Below are positions 35,920 to 43,922 of a stretch of DNA of 44,159 nt, one piece after another (position 1 is the first letter of the stretch; the number at the start of each line of letters is the position of its first letter). The stretch covers positions 1 through 44,159 of the forward strand of contig CANFGT010000008.1 in assembly GCA_947446815.1 (NCBI GenBank). The letters run 5' to 3'. The notes beneath the pieces are model-generated. The model saw only the letters and a list, made by a program, of their open reading frames with translations. It searched no databases and was not told where the DNA came from. A program made the position numbers and the translations under genes. The stretch is from Acidimicrobiaceae bacterium. Lineage in GTDB: Bacteria; Actinomycetota; Acidimicrobiia; Acidimicrobiales; Ilumatobacteraceae.

Positions 35920-36336
35920 TCAACCCACGTGTGCGTGGGCGAGCAGCACGCCGCCATAAGCCGCGAGGAGTGATCCGAGGAGTCCAAGTGCTCCGCCGAT
36001 TGCCTTCGCGGCTTTGCTGCTTCCATGCGAATGAATCACAGTTGCAACTACTGCAATGAACACCATCAACATTTTGAGGGCAAAGGTTGTCAAGTACTTC
36101 GTGCCTGATTCAGCTGCATCAACTGATGCAAGACCCCAAGCACCTGTAAAGACGATGACGATCATCGCGGGCCAAGCGACTCGCGCAAATGCCTGTGCCA
36201 CCTTCGGAAGAGCATCGGGAGCACTCGCACGAATGGCTGGCACAAGTCCTGCGAGAACTATTTGTCCACCAACCCAAACGGCGACCGCCATGAGGTGAAG
36301 GAAGATGCGAACGGAATCGAGTGTGGGCGAAATCAT
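35920..36336 (-). CDS. CopD-like four-helix membrane protein
   Basis: A 138-residue membrane protein with four hydrophobic segments. The first, FLHLMAVAVWVGGQIVLAGL (~12-31), has the His and W-x-G pattern of CopD/DUF-type haem- or copper-associated membrane domains; the last ends LLAHAHVG with two His. The function is not established. Its ATG overlaps the ispH stop (ATGA), so it is translated with ispH. It converges on the acyl-CoA dehydrogenase gene with 16 bases between and no clear terminator. Confidence 0.7.
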   Translation of the reverse strand: MISPTLDSVRIFLHLMAVAVWVGGQIVLAGLVPAIRASAPDALPKVAQAFARVAWPAMIVIVFTGAWGLASVDAAESGTKYLTTFALKMLMVFIAVVATVIHSHGSSKAAKAIGGALGLLGSLLAAYGGVLLAHAHVG

Positions 36337-37370
36337 GACTGAGAGAGTGCCTCAAGAACCACGCTTGCTGCAAGTGAGCGATCATCTAGACCTGGAGTTC
36401 CCAGAACTGAGGCACCGGACATCGCAGTAATCGCAATATCGATGGAACTTTGTAAATCACGAATATTGCGTGGTGGTGGAAAGTATTCATCTTCGTCAGT
36501 GACAAAGATTTCTTCGACTCCCTGAGCGGGGCTAAGACGAGCAAGAACGCCTTCCACCAATTCCTCAGGTGCCGATGCACCAGCAGTGACTCCGATAACT
36601 CCGTGTAAGTCAGACGGAAGTTCATCTGCTGAATTCACTCGGTAGACACGTGCGCAACCCGCTTCGAGTGCCAGTTGTTCAAGAGCTCGCGTGTTGGAGC
36701 TATTCGAGGAGCCAATGACGATGAATGCATCGACTTGCGGCGCGATGCTCATGAGTGCGCTTTGGCGATTAGTTGTTGCGAAACAGAGATCACTACGTCC
36801 AGGCGTCCATACGTCGGGGAATCGTTTTTTGACTTGTACCGCGACTTCGCTCCACTCGCGATGGGAAAGTGTCGTCTGAGCAAGCATTGCAACGGGTCGA
36901 TCGAATTCTGGGAGAGCATTGACTTCTTCGACGGATTCAACGCGTGTGATTGCATCGGGCGCGACTGCCATTGTTCCGACCGCTTCTTCGTGACCTTCAT
37001 GACCCACGTACACAATATGAAAACCTTTTCCAGCACGAGTTTTAACTTCATGGTGAACTTTGGTGACGAGCGGACAGACGGCGTCGACGACATAACTACC
37101 TCGAGCGCGAGCAGCGGCAACAACTTCTGGCGCAGATCCATGAGCTGACAACATGATTGGTGCACCCTGTGGCACCTCATCTATGGAATCCACAAAGACA
37201 ACGCCCATTGCAACGAAGCGATCCACGACAATTTTGTTGTGAACAATCTCGTGATAGCAGTACACGGGTTCATCAAAGGATCGAACCATCCAGGCAAGCG
37301 CCTTGATGGCCATTTCAACACCGGCACAGAAGCCACGGGGTGAGGCGAGGAGAACCTTTTCAACCGTCAT
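36333..37370 (-). CDS. ispH: 4-hydroxy-3-methylbut-2-enyl diphosphate reductase IspH
   Basis: A 345-residue [4Fe-4S] enzyme for the last step of the MEP pathway, making IPP and DMAPP. The three cluster cysteines are in RGFCAGVEMAIKAL (Cys ~15), VVDAVCPLVTKVH (~100) and DLCFATTNRQ (~197). Catalytic and binding motifs HEIVHNK, LSAHGSAPE, YVGHEGHEEA, AQTTLS, GSSNSSNTRAL and GVTAGASAPE are all present. It supplies isoprenoids, including the polyprenyl phosphate used by the DPPR pathway. GAAGG precedes the ATG, with a possible -10 (TAGTCT) further upstream. Confidence 0.96.
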   Translation of the reverse strand: MTVEKVLLASPRGFCAGVEMAIKALAWMVRSFDEPVYCYHEIVHNKIVVDRFVAMGVVFVDSIDEVPQGAPIMLSAHGSAPEVVAAARARGSYVVDAVCPLVTKVHHEVKTRAGKGFHIVYVGHEGHEEAVGTMAVAPDAITRVESVEEVNALPEFDRPVAMLAQTTLSHREWSEVAVQVKKRFPDVWTPGRSDLCFATTNRQSALMSIAPQVDAFIVIGSSNSSNTRALEQLALEAGCARVYRVNSADELPSDLHGVIGVTAGASAPEELVEGVLARLSPAQGVEEIFVTDEDEYFPPPRNIRDLQSSIDIAITAMSGASVLGTPGLDDRSLAASVVLEALSQS

Positions 37371-37404
37371 AGGACCTTCACAGACTACCGATGGATGCTG
37401 GCAC

Positions 37405-37410
37405 TAGCCT
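37405..37410 (+). promoter_or_regulatory. -10 box TAGCCT for DUF512 radical-SAM gene (7-nt spacing)
   Basis: TAGCCT ends 7 bases before GTG 37418, one base longer than the common spacing in this window. It is the same hexamer as upstream of the HAD-IB gene. It lies in the 47-base divergent gap with ispH. Confidence 0.5.
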
Positions 37411-37417
37411 GTGATGA

Positions 37418-38857
37418 GTGAGCGCAGCAATTGACACTCTTCCTGAGATTTCGTCAGTTGAGGCCTCATCTGCGGCTGCACGTGCGGGTCTTTTGGTGGG
37501 TGACCAAATTGTTCTCGTGAATGGTGTTGTGCCACGTGACATCTTGGAATGGCACCGACTTGTCGAGTCGGATCTGGTGGATCTTCAAATTGCTCGGGGG
37601 CGCGACACCTTTGATGTGGTGGTGGAGAGAGTCTCTGGTGAGCCTTTTGGCGTAGCCATTAATAGCGCTGTGTTTGATCGCATACACACATGCGACAACC
37701 ACTGTGAATTCTGTTTTATTTATCAATTGCCCAAAGGCATGCGCCGAAGTCTGTACTTGAAAGACGATGATTATCGATTGAGTTTCCTCTTCGGCAACTT
37801 TACGACTTTGACACGTTTTACCGAAGCTGATTTGGAACGCGTTCTAGAAGAAAAACTTTCTCCGCTCTATGTGAGTATTCATGCTGTTGATCCTCATGTT
37901 CGATCCGAGATGTTACGAAATGATCGTGGAGGATTCAGTCTTCGCTGGGTTCGGCTCATGCTTGATAATGACGTGAACGTGCGTGCACAAATTGTTCTTT
38001 GTCCCGGGGTAAATGACGGGCACGTGCTTGAATCAACGCTCAACGGTTTATTGGAACAATTCTCAGAATTGGAATCGATTGCAATTGTTCCTCTCGGCCT
38101 GTCACGGTTCAATACGGAATCTCGCATGCGAGTACAAACACCTGAAGAGTCTTCACTTGTTATCGACTTGGTGGAAAAGTGGCAACACCGCTTTCATTCA
38201 GTTCTTGGTCGACAGCCAATCCATTTAGCTGATGAGTTTTATCTCGTTGCGGGCAAGGAAGTGCCGACAGCTGATTTCTATGGCGAATATCCAATGCTGG
38301 AAGACGGCGTGGGTCTTGTTCGGTCCTTCACAGATGCTTTCCTTGGCCGGGGGCCAGAGTTGATGGGGCGACACGATGGATTCTTCGCCTCGGTCGACCA
38401 GGCTTCTCCAACGGATTACGTGCGGCCGGTGAATCCGGCAATGGAAACCTCGTTGCGTAGTGCACGACCAGTCCCAGTGTCCTTGTCGGTTCGTTCTGCG
38501 GTGGCAAAAAGGCCAGCAATTGTCTCTGGCCCCTATGGGGCTCAGATGTTCCGGGATTTGTTGAATATTGCTGGATTCAGTGATATTTCTGTCGTTGAAG
38601 TGCCCAATCAGCACTTTGGTGGCAACACAGGTGTGGCGGGTTTAATGACATTTGCTGACATTCAGGGTGCGCTTCGAGCTCATGGGCGCGAGAATGTCTA
38701 CCTATTGCCTGATGTGTGTCTGAATGACGGTGTCTTTTTGGACGGCGCCACAGTGGGCGATCTGTCGAAGGAATTCGACATCGAGGTGATTGCCACTAGT
38801 GGTACTGCCTTGCGCCAACGGCTTGACGCCGCAAGAAAAGAGAACAGTCGTGACTGA
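37418..38857 (+). CDS. DUF512 radical-SAM protein with N-terminal PDZ domain
   Basis: A 479-residue protein of a conserved family without an assigned reaction. A PDZ-like domain (~10-65; ARAGLLVGDQIVLVNGVVPR) precedes the radical-SAM cluster motif CDNHCEFCFIYQLPKGM (Cys ~91, 95, 98), an SPLYVSIHAVDPHVRSEML barrel strand and the C-terminal DUF512 region (~280-470) with GVGLVRSF. Proteins of this family commonly neighbour der in Gram-positive genomes, which hints at a ribosome- or RNA-related role, though this is only genomic association. GTG 37418 is probably leaderless. Its end overlaps the der start. Confidence 0.88.
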   Translation: MSAAIDTLPEISSVEASSAAARAGLLVGDQIVLVNGVVPRDILEWHRLVESDLVDLQIARGRDTFDVVVERVSGEPFGVAINSAVFDRIHTCDNHCEFCFIYQLPKGMRRSLYLKDDDYRLSFLFGNFTTLTRFTEADLERVLEEKLSPLYVSIHAVDPHVRSEMLRNDRGGFSLRWVRLMLDNDVNVRAQIVLCPGVNDGHVLESTLNGLLEQFSELESIAIVPLGLSRFNTESRMRVQTPEESSLVIDLVEKWQHRFHSVLGRQPIHLADEFYLVAGKEVPTADFYGEYPMLEDGVGLVRSFTDAFLGRGPELMGRHDGFFASVDQASPTDYVRPVNPAMETSLRSARPVPVSLSVRSAVAKRPAIVSGPYGAQMFRDLLNIAGFSDISVVEVPNQHFGGNTGVAGLMTFADIQGALRAHGRENVYLLPDVCLNDGVFLDGATVGDLSKEFDIEVIATSGTALRQRLDAARKENSRD

Positions 38858-40178
38858 CATTGACGAGACAATTGAATTTCCCACGGTGGTGATTGTTGGT
38901 CGTCCCAATGTCGGTAAGAGCACCTGGTTCAACCGAGTTATTGGTGAACGCGCAGCAATCGTGGAAGACCGACCAGGAGTGACACGAGATCGCCACCGTC
39001 GTTTGGCATCTTGGCTAGGCATTGAGTTCTGGATTGTTGATACTGGCGGTTGGATGCCTCACGGTTCCGATTTGGACGACAAGGTGAGTCGCCAAGTGGA
39101 AGAAGCGGTTCGCGAGGCGAATCTGGTTCTGTACATGGTGGATGCTTCTGTTGGTGTTACCGATGAAGACGAACTCATCGCGGCATGGCTGCGACGAACA
39201 AAGGTCGAAGTACTTTTGGTTGCAAACAAGGCTGATAATGAGCGTCGCGAACAAGAGCGTTGGGAATTTATGTCTCTCGGTCTAGGCGAGCCATTCACCG
39301 TCTCTGCACTTCATGGACGTCGTTCAGGTGACTTCCTTGACGAAGTCGTTGCACGTATCCCTAACGTGGTGCGTCCGGATGAGAAGGTCGAGCCTGTTGG
39401 CGCCGATGGGATTCCGCGAGTTGCGCTTGTTGGACGTCCGAACGTAGGGAAGAGCACATTGTTCAACCGTCTCGTAGGCGAGGAGCGATCCATCGTTCAT
39501 GACATGCCTGGTACGACACGCGATGCGATCGACACCTTGGTGGAAACAGAAGATGGCCCACTGGTATTTGTTGACACCGCAGGAATGCGTAAGCGCAGCA
39601 GGGTTGACGATTCGGCTGAGTATTACTCATTAGTTCGCGCATTGCGTGCGATTGATGAGGCTGACGTTGCAATGTTGATCATTGACTCTACGGTCGGTGT
39701 GACCAGTCAAGATCAGCGCCTTGCTGAGCGAGTCGATGTTGCAGGTTGTCCGATTCTCATTGTGATGAACAAATGGGAGTTGCTGGGCTCAGAAGAGCGT
39801 CGAAAGGTAGAAGCTGACTTGGCTCGCATGCTCTACTTCATCGATGATGCCCCCGTGCTGAAGATTTCTGCTTTAACGGGCAAGGGTGTGCACAAACTTC
39901 GTCCCGTATTGCAGGATGCAATCGACCAATACCATCGCAAGATTCCAACGCGTGATGTGAACCGCATCATTGCTGAAGCGCAGGCAAAACAGCCAGCTGC
40001 TGGCGGCGCAAAGGTGATGTTTGCTGTACAGGGCGCAGCAAATCCTCCGACGTTTACTTTGTTCGTCAATCGAGATTTGCCGGCACCGTATCTCCGTTAT
40101 CTCGAGCGTTCCATTCGTGAAGCATGCGATTTCGGTTCAACACCTTTGAAGTTGCGAGTTCGCCGAAAGGGTGACTAG
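38850..40178 (+). CDS. der: Ribosome-assembly GTPase Der (EngA)
   Basis: A 442-residue tandem GTPase for 50S subunit maturation. G domain 1 has GRPNVGKSTWFNRV and DTGGW with NKAD; G domain 2 has GRPNVGKSTLFNRL, DTAGMRKRSRV and NKWE; a KH-like domain ends the protein (RDLPAPYLRYLERSIREACD). The Trp in the first P-loop segment (KSTW) replaces the usual Leu. GTG 38850 overlaps the radical-SAM stop by eight bases; the frame is open further upstream to 38790 but that lies inside the preceding gene, and an AAGAGA purine run at 38838-38843 supports 38850. Confidence 0.95.
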   Translation: MTDIDETIEFPTVVIVGRPNVGKSTWFNRVIGERAAIVEDRPGVTRDRHRRLASWLGIEFWIVDTGGWMPHGSDLDDKVSRQVEEAVREANLVLYMVDASVGVTDEDELIAAWLRRTKVEVLLVANKADNERREQERWEFMSLGLGEPFTVSALHGRRSGDFLDEVVARIPNVVRPDEKVEPVGADGIPRVALVGRPNVGKSTLFNRLVGEERSIVHDMPGTTRDAIDTLVETEDGPLVFVDTAGMRKRSRVDDSAEYYSLVRALRAIDEADVAMLIIDSTVGVTSQDQRLAERVDVAGCPILIVMNKWELLGSEERRKVEADLARMLYFIDDAPVLKISALTGKGVHKLRPVLQDAIDQYHRKIPTRDVNRIIAEAQAKQPAAGGAKVMFAVQGAANPPTFTLFVNRDLPAPYLRYLERSIREACDFGSTPLKLRVRRKGD

Positions 40179-40180
40179 GC

Positions 40181-40423
40181 GTGCCGTGGTGTGAGCCATG
40201 CGCTCGCTATTTAGCACCGTCTGCAATGACCGAAGAGGGATGCTGTCCTGATTGTGGTTTTCAGATGCAGACACCTTCTGTATCGGGTCGAGTGACTGCC
40301 GATGAACTAGATCTGAAGAAGCTTGCAGGGCTCGATGGGGGAAAGACCCCGTGGCACTTCAAACTGCTTGTGTCTCTGCTCTGCCTGTACATGGGGTGGC
40401 GCATCGTTTCGCTGTTTCTCTAG
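40181..40423 (+). CDS. Small zinc-ribbon membrane peptide
   Basis: An 80-residue protein with two CxxC knuckles (WCEPCARYL at ~4-8 and CCPDCGF at ~22-27), which form a probable zinc ribbon. A charged middle follows, and then one hydrophobic segment at ~60-79 (HFKLLVSLLCLYMGWRIVSL). This predicts a tail-anchored or single-pass protein with a cytosolic ribbon. GTG 40181 lies 2 bases after der and has GAAAGGG at 40165-40171, so it is probably co-transcribed with der. No function is known to me. Confidence 0.72.
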   Translation: MPWCEPCARYLAPSAMTEEGCCPDCGFQMQTPSVSGRVTADELDLKKLAGLDGGKTPWHFKLLVSLLCLYMGWRIVSLFL

Positions 40424-40460
40424 GGGCCGAGCGGTCCTGCCGATAGAGTTATCAACCATT

Positions 40461-40538
40461 CGGGCTGTAGCGCAGCTTGGTTAGCGCGCTTGTCTGGGGG
40501 ACAAGAGGTCGTGGGTTCAAATCCCGCCAGCCCGACCA
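40461..40538 (+). tRNA. tRNA-Pro (anticodon GGG)
   Basis: A complete cloverleaf. Acceptor arms CGGGCTG (40461-40467) and CAGCCCG (40528-40534) are followed by discriminator A and an encoded CCA. The anticodon stem CTTGT/ACAAG encloses the loop CTGGGGG, giving anticodon GGG, read as proline. The T-arm GTGGGTTCAAATCCCGC is standard. TAGAGT at 40444-40449 is a possible -10. Confidence 0.95.
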
Positions 40539-40554
40539 ATAGGTCGCGACCGTA

Positions 40555-41841
40555 CTAGTTGTTGTTCCTTCTTCTTAAGCGAAGAGTGGTAGGCACTGCT
40601 AGTCCGACAAAGATTGCAAATGCAATCAAGAGTCCAATCCATAATGTGGATGATCGTGAAGTTTTGCCTTCCATAACCAGACCAACGGTTGAGAAGATTG
40701 GCTTGTTGGCGGCATTTGTACTGCTAACACTCACCTTGTATCGACCATTTTTCAAGCCTTTTGGCACGGCAACATTGGATTGAGTTTTTCCAGATGCGTC
40801 GGTTGTTGTTGCATCAAGATGAACGCCACCTGGGTAGAGCCACAAATCAGCGTCCGCCGAAGGCGCAAGTCCGGTTGTCTCAACTTTGAGGGTGTCTCCA
40901 TTCATCATGACCACAGAGCCGTCGAGATTGAGCGGACGTTGAATACCGTCAGCTTGGGTCACAGAAATCGTGGTTGAGATTCCACCTGCGGATGATGTGA
41001 AAGTGTTGTTGACTCTCGTCACTGATGCTGTGATGTCGGAGTTGTCAATAGTGACGACACCTTCGCCTGGCGACACACTCGGAGTCTCAGGGGCGGGGAT
41101 TGTCGTCGTGGTTGTCGTTGTGGTTGACGAAGTTGTTGTAGTGGCGCCTACCACCACCTTTTTAGCAAGCGTGGTTGTTGTGCTGTTTGACGTTGGACCT
41201 GTTGTTGTCGACGAGTTCGACGAAGTTGTAGTGGTGGTCGTATTTGGTGTTGTTGTGGAGGATGCGGGTGCAGTTCTTCCGATGCTCAACAGTGCGTGGC
41301 TGTAGTTGCCTGATCCGACTGAATTCGATGTGATGGTGACACCGGAAACGGTGCCTGTGATCTTGACGATGCCAGTTCCAAATCCGGTTGATTGAGTAAT
41401 GGTCGTGTTGCTTGCTGAACCATTGGCCATTCCAGAAAGTACCGAGACGCTTCCGGATCCACCGGAGGTGGACACTGCATAAGGGCTTGCATCCGAACGC
41501 AGATACCAAAAATACAACTCAGGGTTTGAAATAGGGCTGGCAAACGTAAATGTCAGAACCGAATTCGCTGAGAAGTCGTAGCAATCTTCGGACGCTCCTG
41601 CGGGGTGAGAGAACTTGGAACTATCAGAGAAGTCGCAGGTCTGTCGAGAAAGAGCACTAGTGGTGGCATTGAGGGTGATGGAAACGCCATCTAGCGAACC
41701 TGACACGGTGTTGGCGGAAGCCGTGTTCCATGTTGCCACTGCAGTAGCACCAGCTGCGAGTGCGTTTAACGGTTGCACAGGTGAGGTCAACACCGAGATC
41801 GTAGTTACGAATACAAGCAAGGCCGTAAGAGAACGTTTCAT
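40555..41841 (-). CDS. Secreted surface-anchored protein with Thr/Ser-rich stalk
   Basis: A 428-residue exported protein. A signal peptide spans ~1-30 (ALLVFVTTISVLTSPVQPL then ALAAGA). Domain one (~31-190) is beta-rich with one Cys pair (C69, C87) and a YFWYLRSDASPYAVS segment. A Thr/Ser-rich stalk follows (~194-248), then an Ig-like domain (~255-385) with GDTLKVETTGLAPSADADLW and KNGRYKVSVSS. A transmembrane helix (~401-419) and LRLRRRNNN stop-transfer end it. It is predicted to be displayed on the cell surface; the ligand and role are unknown. The family of domain one was not recognised. It is monocistronic and convergent with the tRNA. Confidence 0.78.
   Translation of the reverse strand: MKRSLTALLVFVTTISVLTSPVQPLNALAAGATAVATWNTASANTVSGSLDGVSITLNATTSALSRQTCDFSDSSKFSHPAGASEDCYDFSANSVLTFTFASPISNPELYFWYLRSDASPYAVSTSGGSGSVSVLSGMANGSASNTTITQSTGFGTGIVKITGTVSGVTITSNSVGSGNYSHALLSIGRTAPASSTTTPNTTTTTTSSNSSTTTGPTSNSTTTTLAKKVVVGATTTTSSTTTTTTTTIPAPETPSVSPGEGVVTIDNSDITASVTRVNNTFTSSAGGISTTISVTQADGIQRPLNLDGSVVMMNGDTLKVETTGLAPSADADLWLYPGGVHLDATTTDASGKTQSNVAVPKGLKNGRYKVSVSSTNAANKPIFSTVGLVMEGKTSRSSTLWIGLLIAFAIFVGLAVPTTLRLRRRNNN
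41098..41262 (-). repeat. Thr/Ser-rich low-complexity stalk region
   Basis: This segment encodes residues ~194-248 of the surface protein, mostly Thr and Ser with runs of up to seven or eight Thr. It is a candidate flexible, possibly O-glycosylated stalk. The DNA is dominated by GTN/ACN triplets, which opens long false frames on the plus strand. Confidence 0.8.
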
Positions 41842-41847
41842 GTTGGA

Positions 41848-41853
41848 ATCCTA
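41848..41853 (-). promoter_or_regulatory. TAGGAT before the surface-protein gene: -10 box or ribosome site
   Basis: On the minus strand TAGGAT ends exactly 6 bases before ATG 41841, matching the leaderless pattern. However, AGGA at this distance could also be a Shine-Dalgarno site, so the two readings cannot be separated from sequence. Confidence 0.4.
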
Positions 41854-41896
41854 GGGGTAAGTCCACGACTGCTCAGGGAATGGATTGCATTTTGAG

Positions 41897-41909
41897 AGCG
41901 TCAGACGCT
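41897..41909. promoter_or_regulatory. Small inverted repeat AGCGTC-A-GACGCT
   Basis: A perfect 6-bp inverted repeat with a single central base lies in the 108-base gap between the divergent surface-protein gene and SDR gene. It could be an operator for either; no regulator is encoded nearby. It is short enough to occur by chance. Confidence 0.25.
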
Positions 41910-41949
41910 GCCGTCATGTTCTTACCTCGATTCAAGGAAATGAGTTCCG

Positions 41950-42768
41950 ATGCTTCAATCTGATGCTGAAAACGATCACTTAGATAAGGTTCGCCCATCG
42001 TTGTTTGCAAGACACTTTGTCGAGCAGACCTCTCTTGAAAGTGTGTTTGTTGTGGAAATTCAGGGAAGTGTTGTGCTGGTGACTGGTGCGAATCGAGGTC
42101 TAGGCGCAGAGTACGTGCGGCAACTTTTCGATCGTGGTGCTGCAAAGGTCTACGCCGGAGCTCGGAACCCTGATTCAGTGACCGCAGCTGGAGCAATTCC
42201 GTTCAAACTGGATGTCACGAGCGCTGCGGATATTCAAACTGTGGCGGAGCAGTGCAGTGACGTCACAATGTTGATCAACAATGCAGGTGTTGTAATCGGG
42301 TCGCGAATACTTGCCGAAAACTCTTTAGAGAATGCCAAAGCTGAATTTGAGACCAACGTCTGGGGTCCGTTTAACTTGTCAAAAGCTTTTGCCCCAATCC
42401 TTGCTGCTAATGGTGGGGGTGCAGTCGTCAACGTTCTTTCAGCTGTCTCGTGGATGTCAATCAAGGAAGTTGCAACATATGCAATGTCGAAGTCCGCTGC
42501 TTGGTCATTAACGAATGCTCTTCGCTTAGAACTTGCTCGTCAGGGCACGCTTGTTACGGCCGTTCATCCTGCATTCATTGACACCGATATGGCTGCAGGC
42601 GTGGATATGCCAAAGACATCACCCCAGCAAGTAGTGGAGCGAACACTTGACGGTGTGGAGGCGGGATTGCCGGAGGTACTCGCAGATGACACCTCGGTGT
42701 TTGTCAAAAATAGTTTGCCGAAACATATTGAGACGTTCTATCCAAAGGTTGCTGGACCACGTCCGTAA
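41950..42768 (+). CDS. Short-chain dehydrogenase/reductase (SDR)
   Basis: An SDR-family oxidoreductase. The cofactor loop is LVTGANRGLGAEYVRQLF, NNAG appears in MLINNAGVVIG, the catalytic Ser is in VLSAVSWMS, and YAMSKSA gives YxxxK. Start: ATG 41950 with AAGGAA at 41934-41939 gives 272 residues, but the SDR fold begins only after residue 35, and GTG 42052 (VEIQGSVVLVTGA) would give the usual N-terminus. The extra 34 residues are unlike a signal peptide, so the start is unsettled. The substrate is unknown. Confidence 0.82.
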   Translation: MLQSDAENDHLDKVRPSLFARHFVEQTSLESVFVVEIQGSVVLVTGANRGLGAEYVRQLFDRGAAKVYAGARNPDSVTAAGAIPFKLDVTSAADIQTVAEQCSDVTMLINNAGVVIGSRILAENSLENAKAEFETNVWGPFNLSKAFAPILAANGGGAVVNVLSAVSWMSIKEVATYAMSKSAAWSLTNALRLELARQGTLVTAVHPAFIDTDMAAGVDMPKTSPQQVVERTLDGVEAGLPEVLADDTSVFVKNSLPKHIETFYPKVAGPRP

Positions 42769-42801
42769 CGTTCAATTTGTTACAGCGTTCAAGGAAAGAC
42801 A

Positions 42802-43524
42802 ATGTGCGGTCGCTTCGTCGGAAATTTTAATACGCAAGAACTCATCGTTGAAGTGGGCTCGGCTATTGATGCATTTGGTTTGACTTTGCGTGTTCCGGAA
42901 TTCGATGGGCCACTCGTGCAGAATTTTAATGTTGCACCGACACATGTAGTTCCCATTCTTCGGGTCATTGGTAGCGAAGTCGTCGTGGATGTCATGCGGT
43001 GGGGACTCATTCCAGTGTGGGCGAAAGATCCAAATATTGGCGCCAAGATGATTAATGCTCGTTCCGAGACAATCACTGAGAAGCCTTCATTCAAAGGTCT
43101 AGTGCCAGGGCATCGCTGCATCGTGCCCATGTCTGGTTTCTATGAATGGAATCGCGAGAACCCCAAGGCCAAGGTGCCGTACTTTGTTACACGTTCCGAT
43201 GGTCATCTGATGTTGGGTGCAGGAATCTGGAGTGATTCGCCAATCGTTGAAGAAGCCCGAACGTTTTCCTTAATCACCCGAGACAGTGTGGAAGATCTCT
43301 CATCGGTGCATGATCGAAGTCCAGTGGAGTTCAATGCTCAAGAAGCGGTGGAGTGGATGTCCGCAGCACAAGCCCCATTGGAGTTGTTTGTGCCGGACCA
43401 TCAACCTCGATTCTCAACGCTTCAAGTCTCCACCAGGGTCAATTCAGTTCGCAACAACGACTCTGGACTAATTAATCCGGTCGAAGTTGAAGACGATAAC
43501 TTTGGCGAACTGAGACTGTTCTAG
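42802..43524 (+). CDS. SRAP domain protein (HMCES/YedK family)
   Basis: A 240-residue SRAP protein. It begins MCGRFVGNF, with Cys2 as the catalytic residue that crosslinks to abasic sites in single-stranded DNA after Met removal. Family motifs NVAPTHVVPILR, MRWGLIPVWAKDPNIGAKMI, NARSETITEKPSFK, RCIVPMSGFYEWNRE and the His near SVHDRSPV are visible. It shields abasic sites at replication forks. AAGGAAAG before the ATG is a good ribosome site. Its stop overlaps the convergent HIT gene by four bases. Confidence 0.93.
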   Translation: MCGRFVGNFNTQELIVEVGSAIDAFGLTLRVPEFDGPLVQNFNVAPTHVVPILRVIGSEVVVDVMRWGLIPVWAKDPNIGAKMINARSETITEKPSFKGLVPGHRCIVPMSGFYEWNRENPKAKVPYFVTRSDGHLMLGAGIWSDSPIVEEARTFSLITRDSVEDLSSVHDRSPVEFNAQEAVEWMSAAQAPLELFVPDHQPRFSTLQVSTRVNSVRNNDSGLINPVEVEDDNFGELRLF

Positions 43525-43922
43525 TTATTCGCAAGTATCGTGCGGATTTTTTCTGCATGTAGATCAAGAACACTTCGTTCGACAGTTGTTGCGGCATTGG
43601 CAAAATTAAATTGCCCCATATTCTGAGTCGGGATGAGGTGAATGTGGCAATGATTCACCTCGTAGCCAGCAATGATCATGCCGATTCTTTCGCACGGAAA
43701 TGCCTTGCTGAGTGCTTGGCTGATTCTTTGCGAGACATCAAAGAGGTGTTGTGAAAGCTCTCGAGGTAGTTCTATCCAATGATCGATTTCTTCAATTGGT
43801 GTGACGAGTATGTGCCCGTCAGCCAAAGGATTGATGGACAAAAAGGCAGCGCATAAGTCGTCCCGGTACACGAAAGTTCCAGGAATTTCTCCATTGAGAA
43901 TGCGTGTGAAAATGGTTGCCAC
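43521..43922 (-). CDS. HIT family hydrolase
   Basis: A 133-residue histidine-triad protein. The catalytic HxHxH motif is NHCHIHLIP near residues 97-105, with FLSINPLADGHILVTP upstream as in HINT-type enzymes that hydrolyse AMP-linked substrates. Start: GTG 43922 gives the family-like MATIFTRILNGEIPG and overlaps the preceding SDR stop as TAGTG, indicating coupling; a longer frame to 43964 lies inside the SDR gene and is rejected. Confidence 0.9.
   Translation of the reverse strand: MATIFTRILNGEIPGTFVYRDDLCAAFLSINPLADGHILVTPIEEIDHWIELPRELSQHLFDVSQRISQALSKAFPCERIGMIIAGYEVNHCHIHLIPTQNMGQFNFANAATTVERSVLDLHAEKIRTILANN

Noticed and set aside
40970..41305. Plus-strand frame of Val-rich sequence opposite the surface protein
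   Set aside because: It is the complement of the Thr (ACN) codons of the stalk, which reads as GTN Val codons; no ribosome site or homology.
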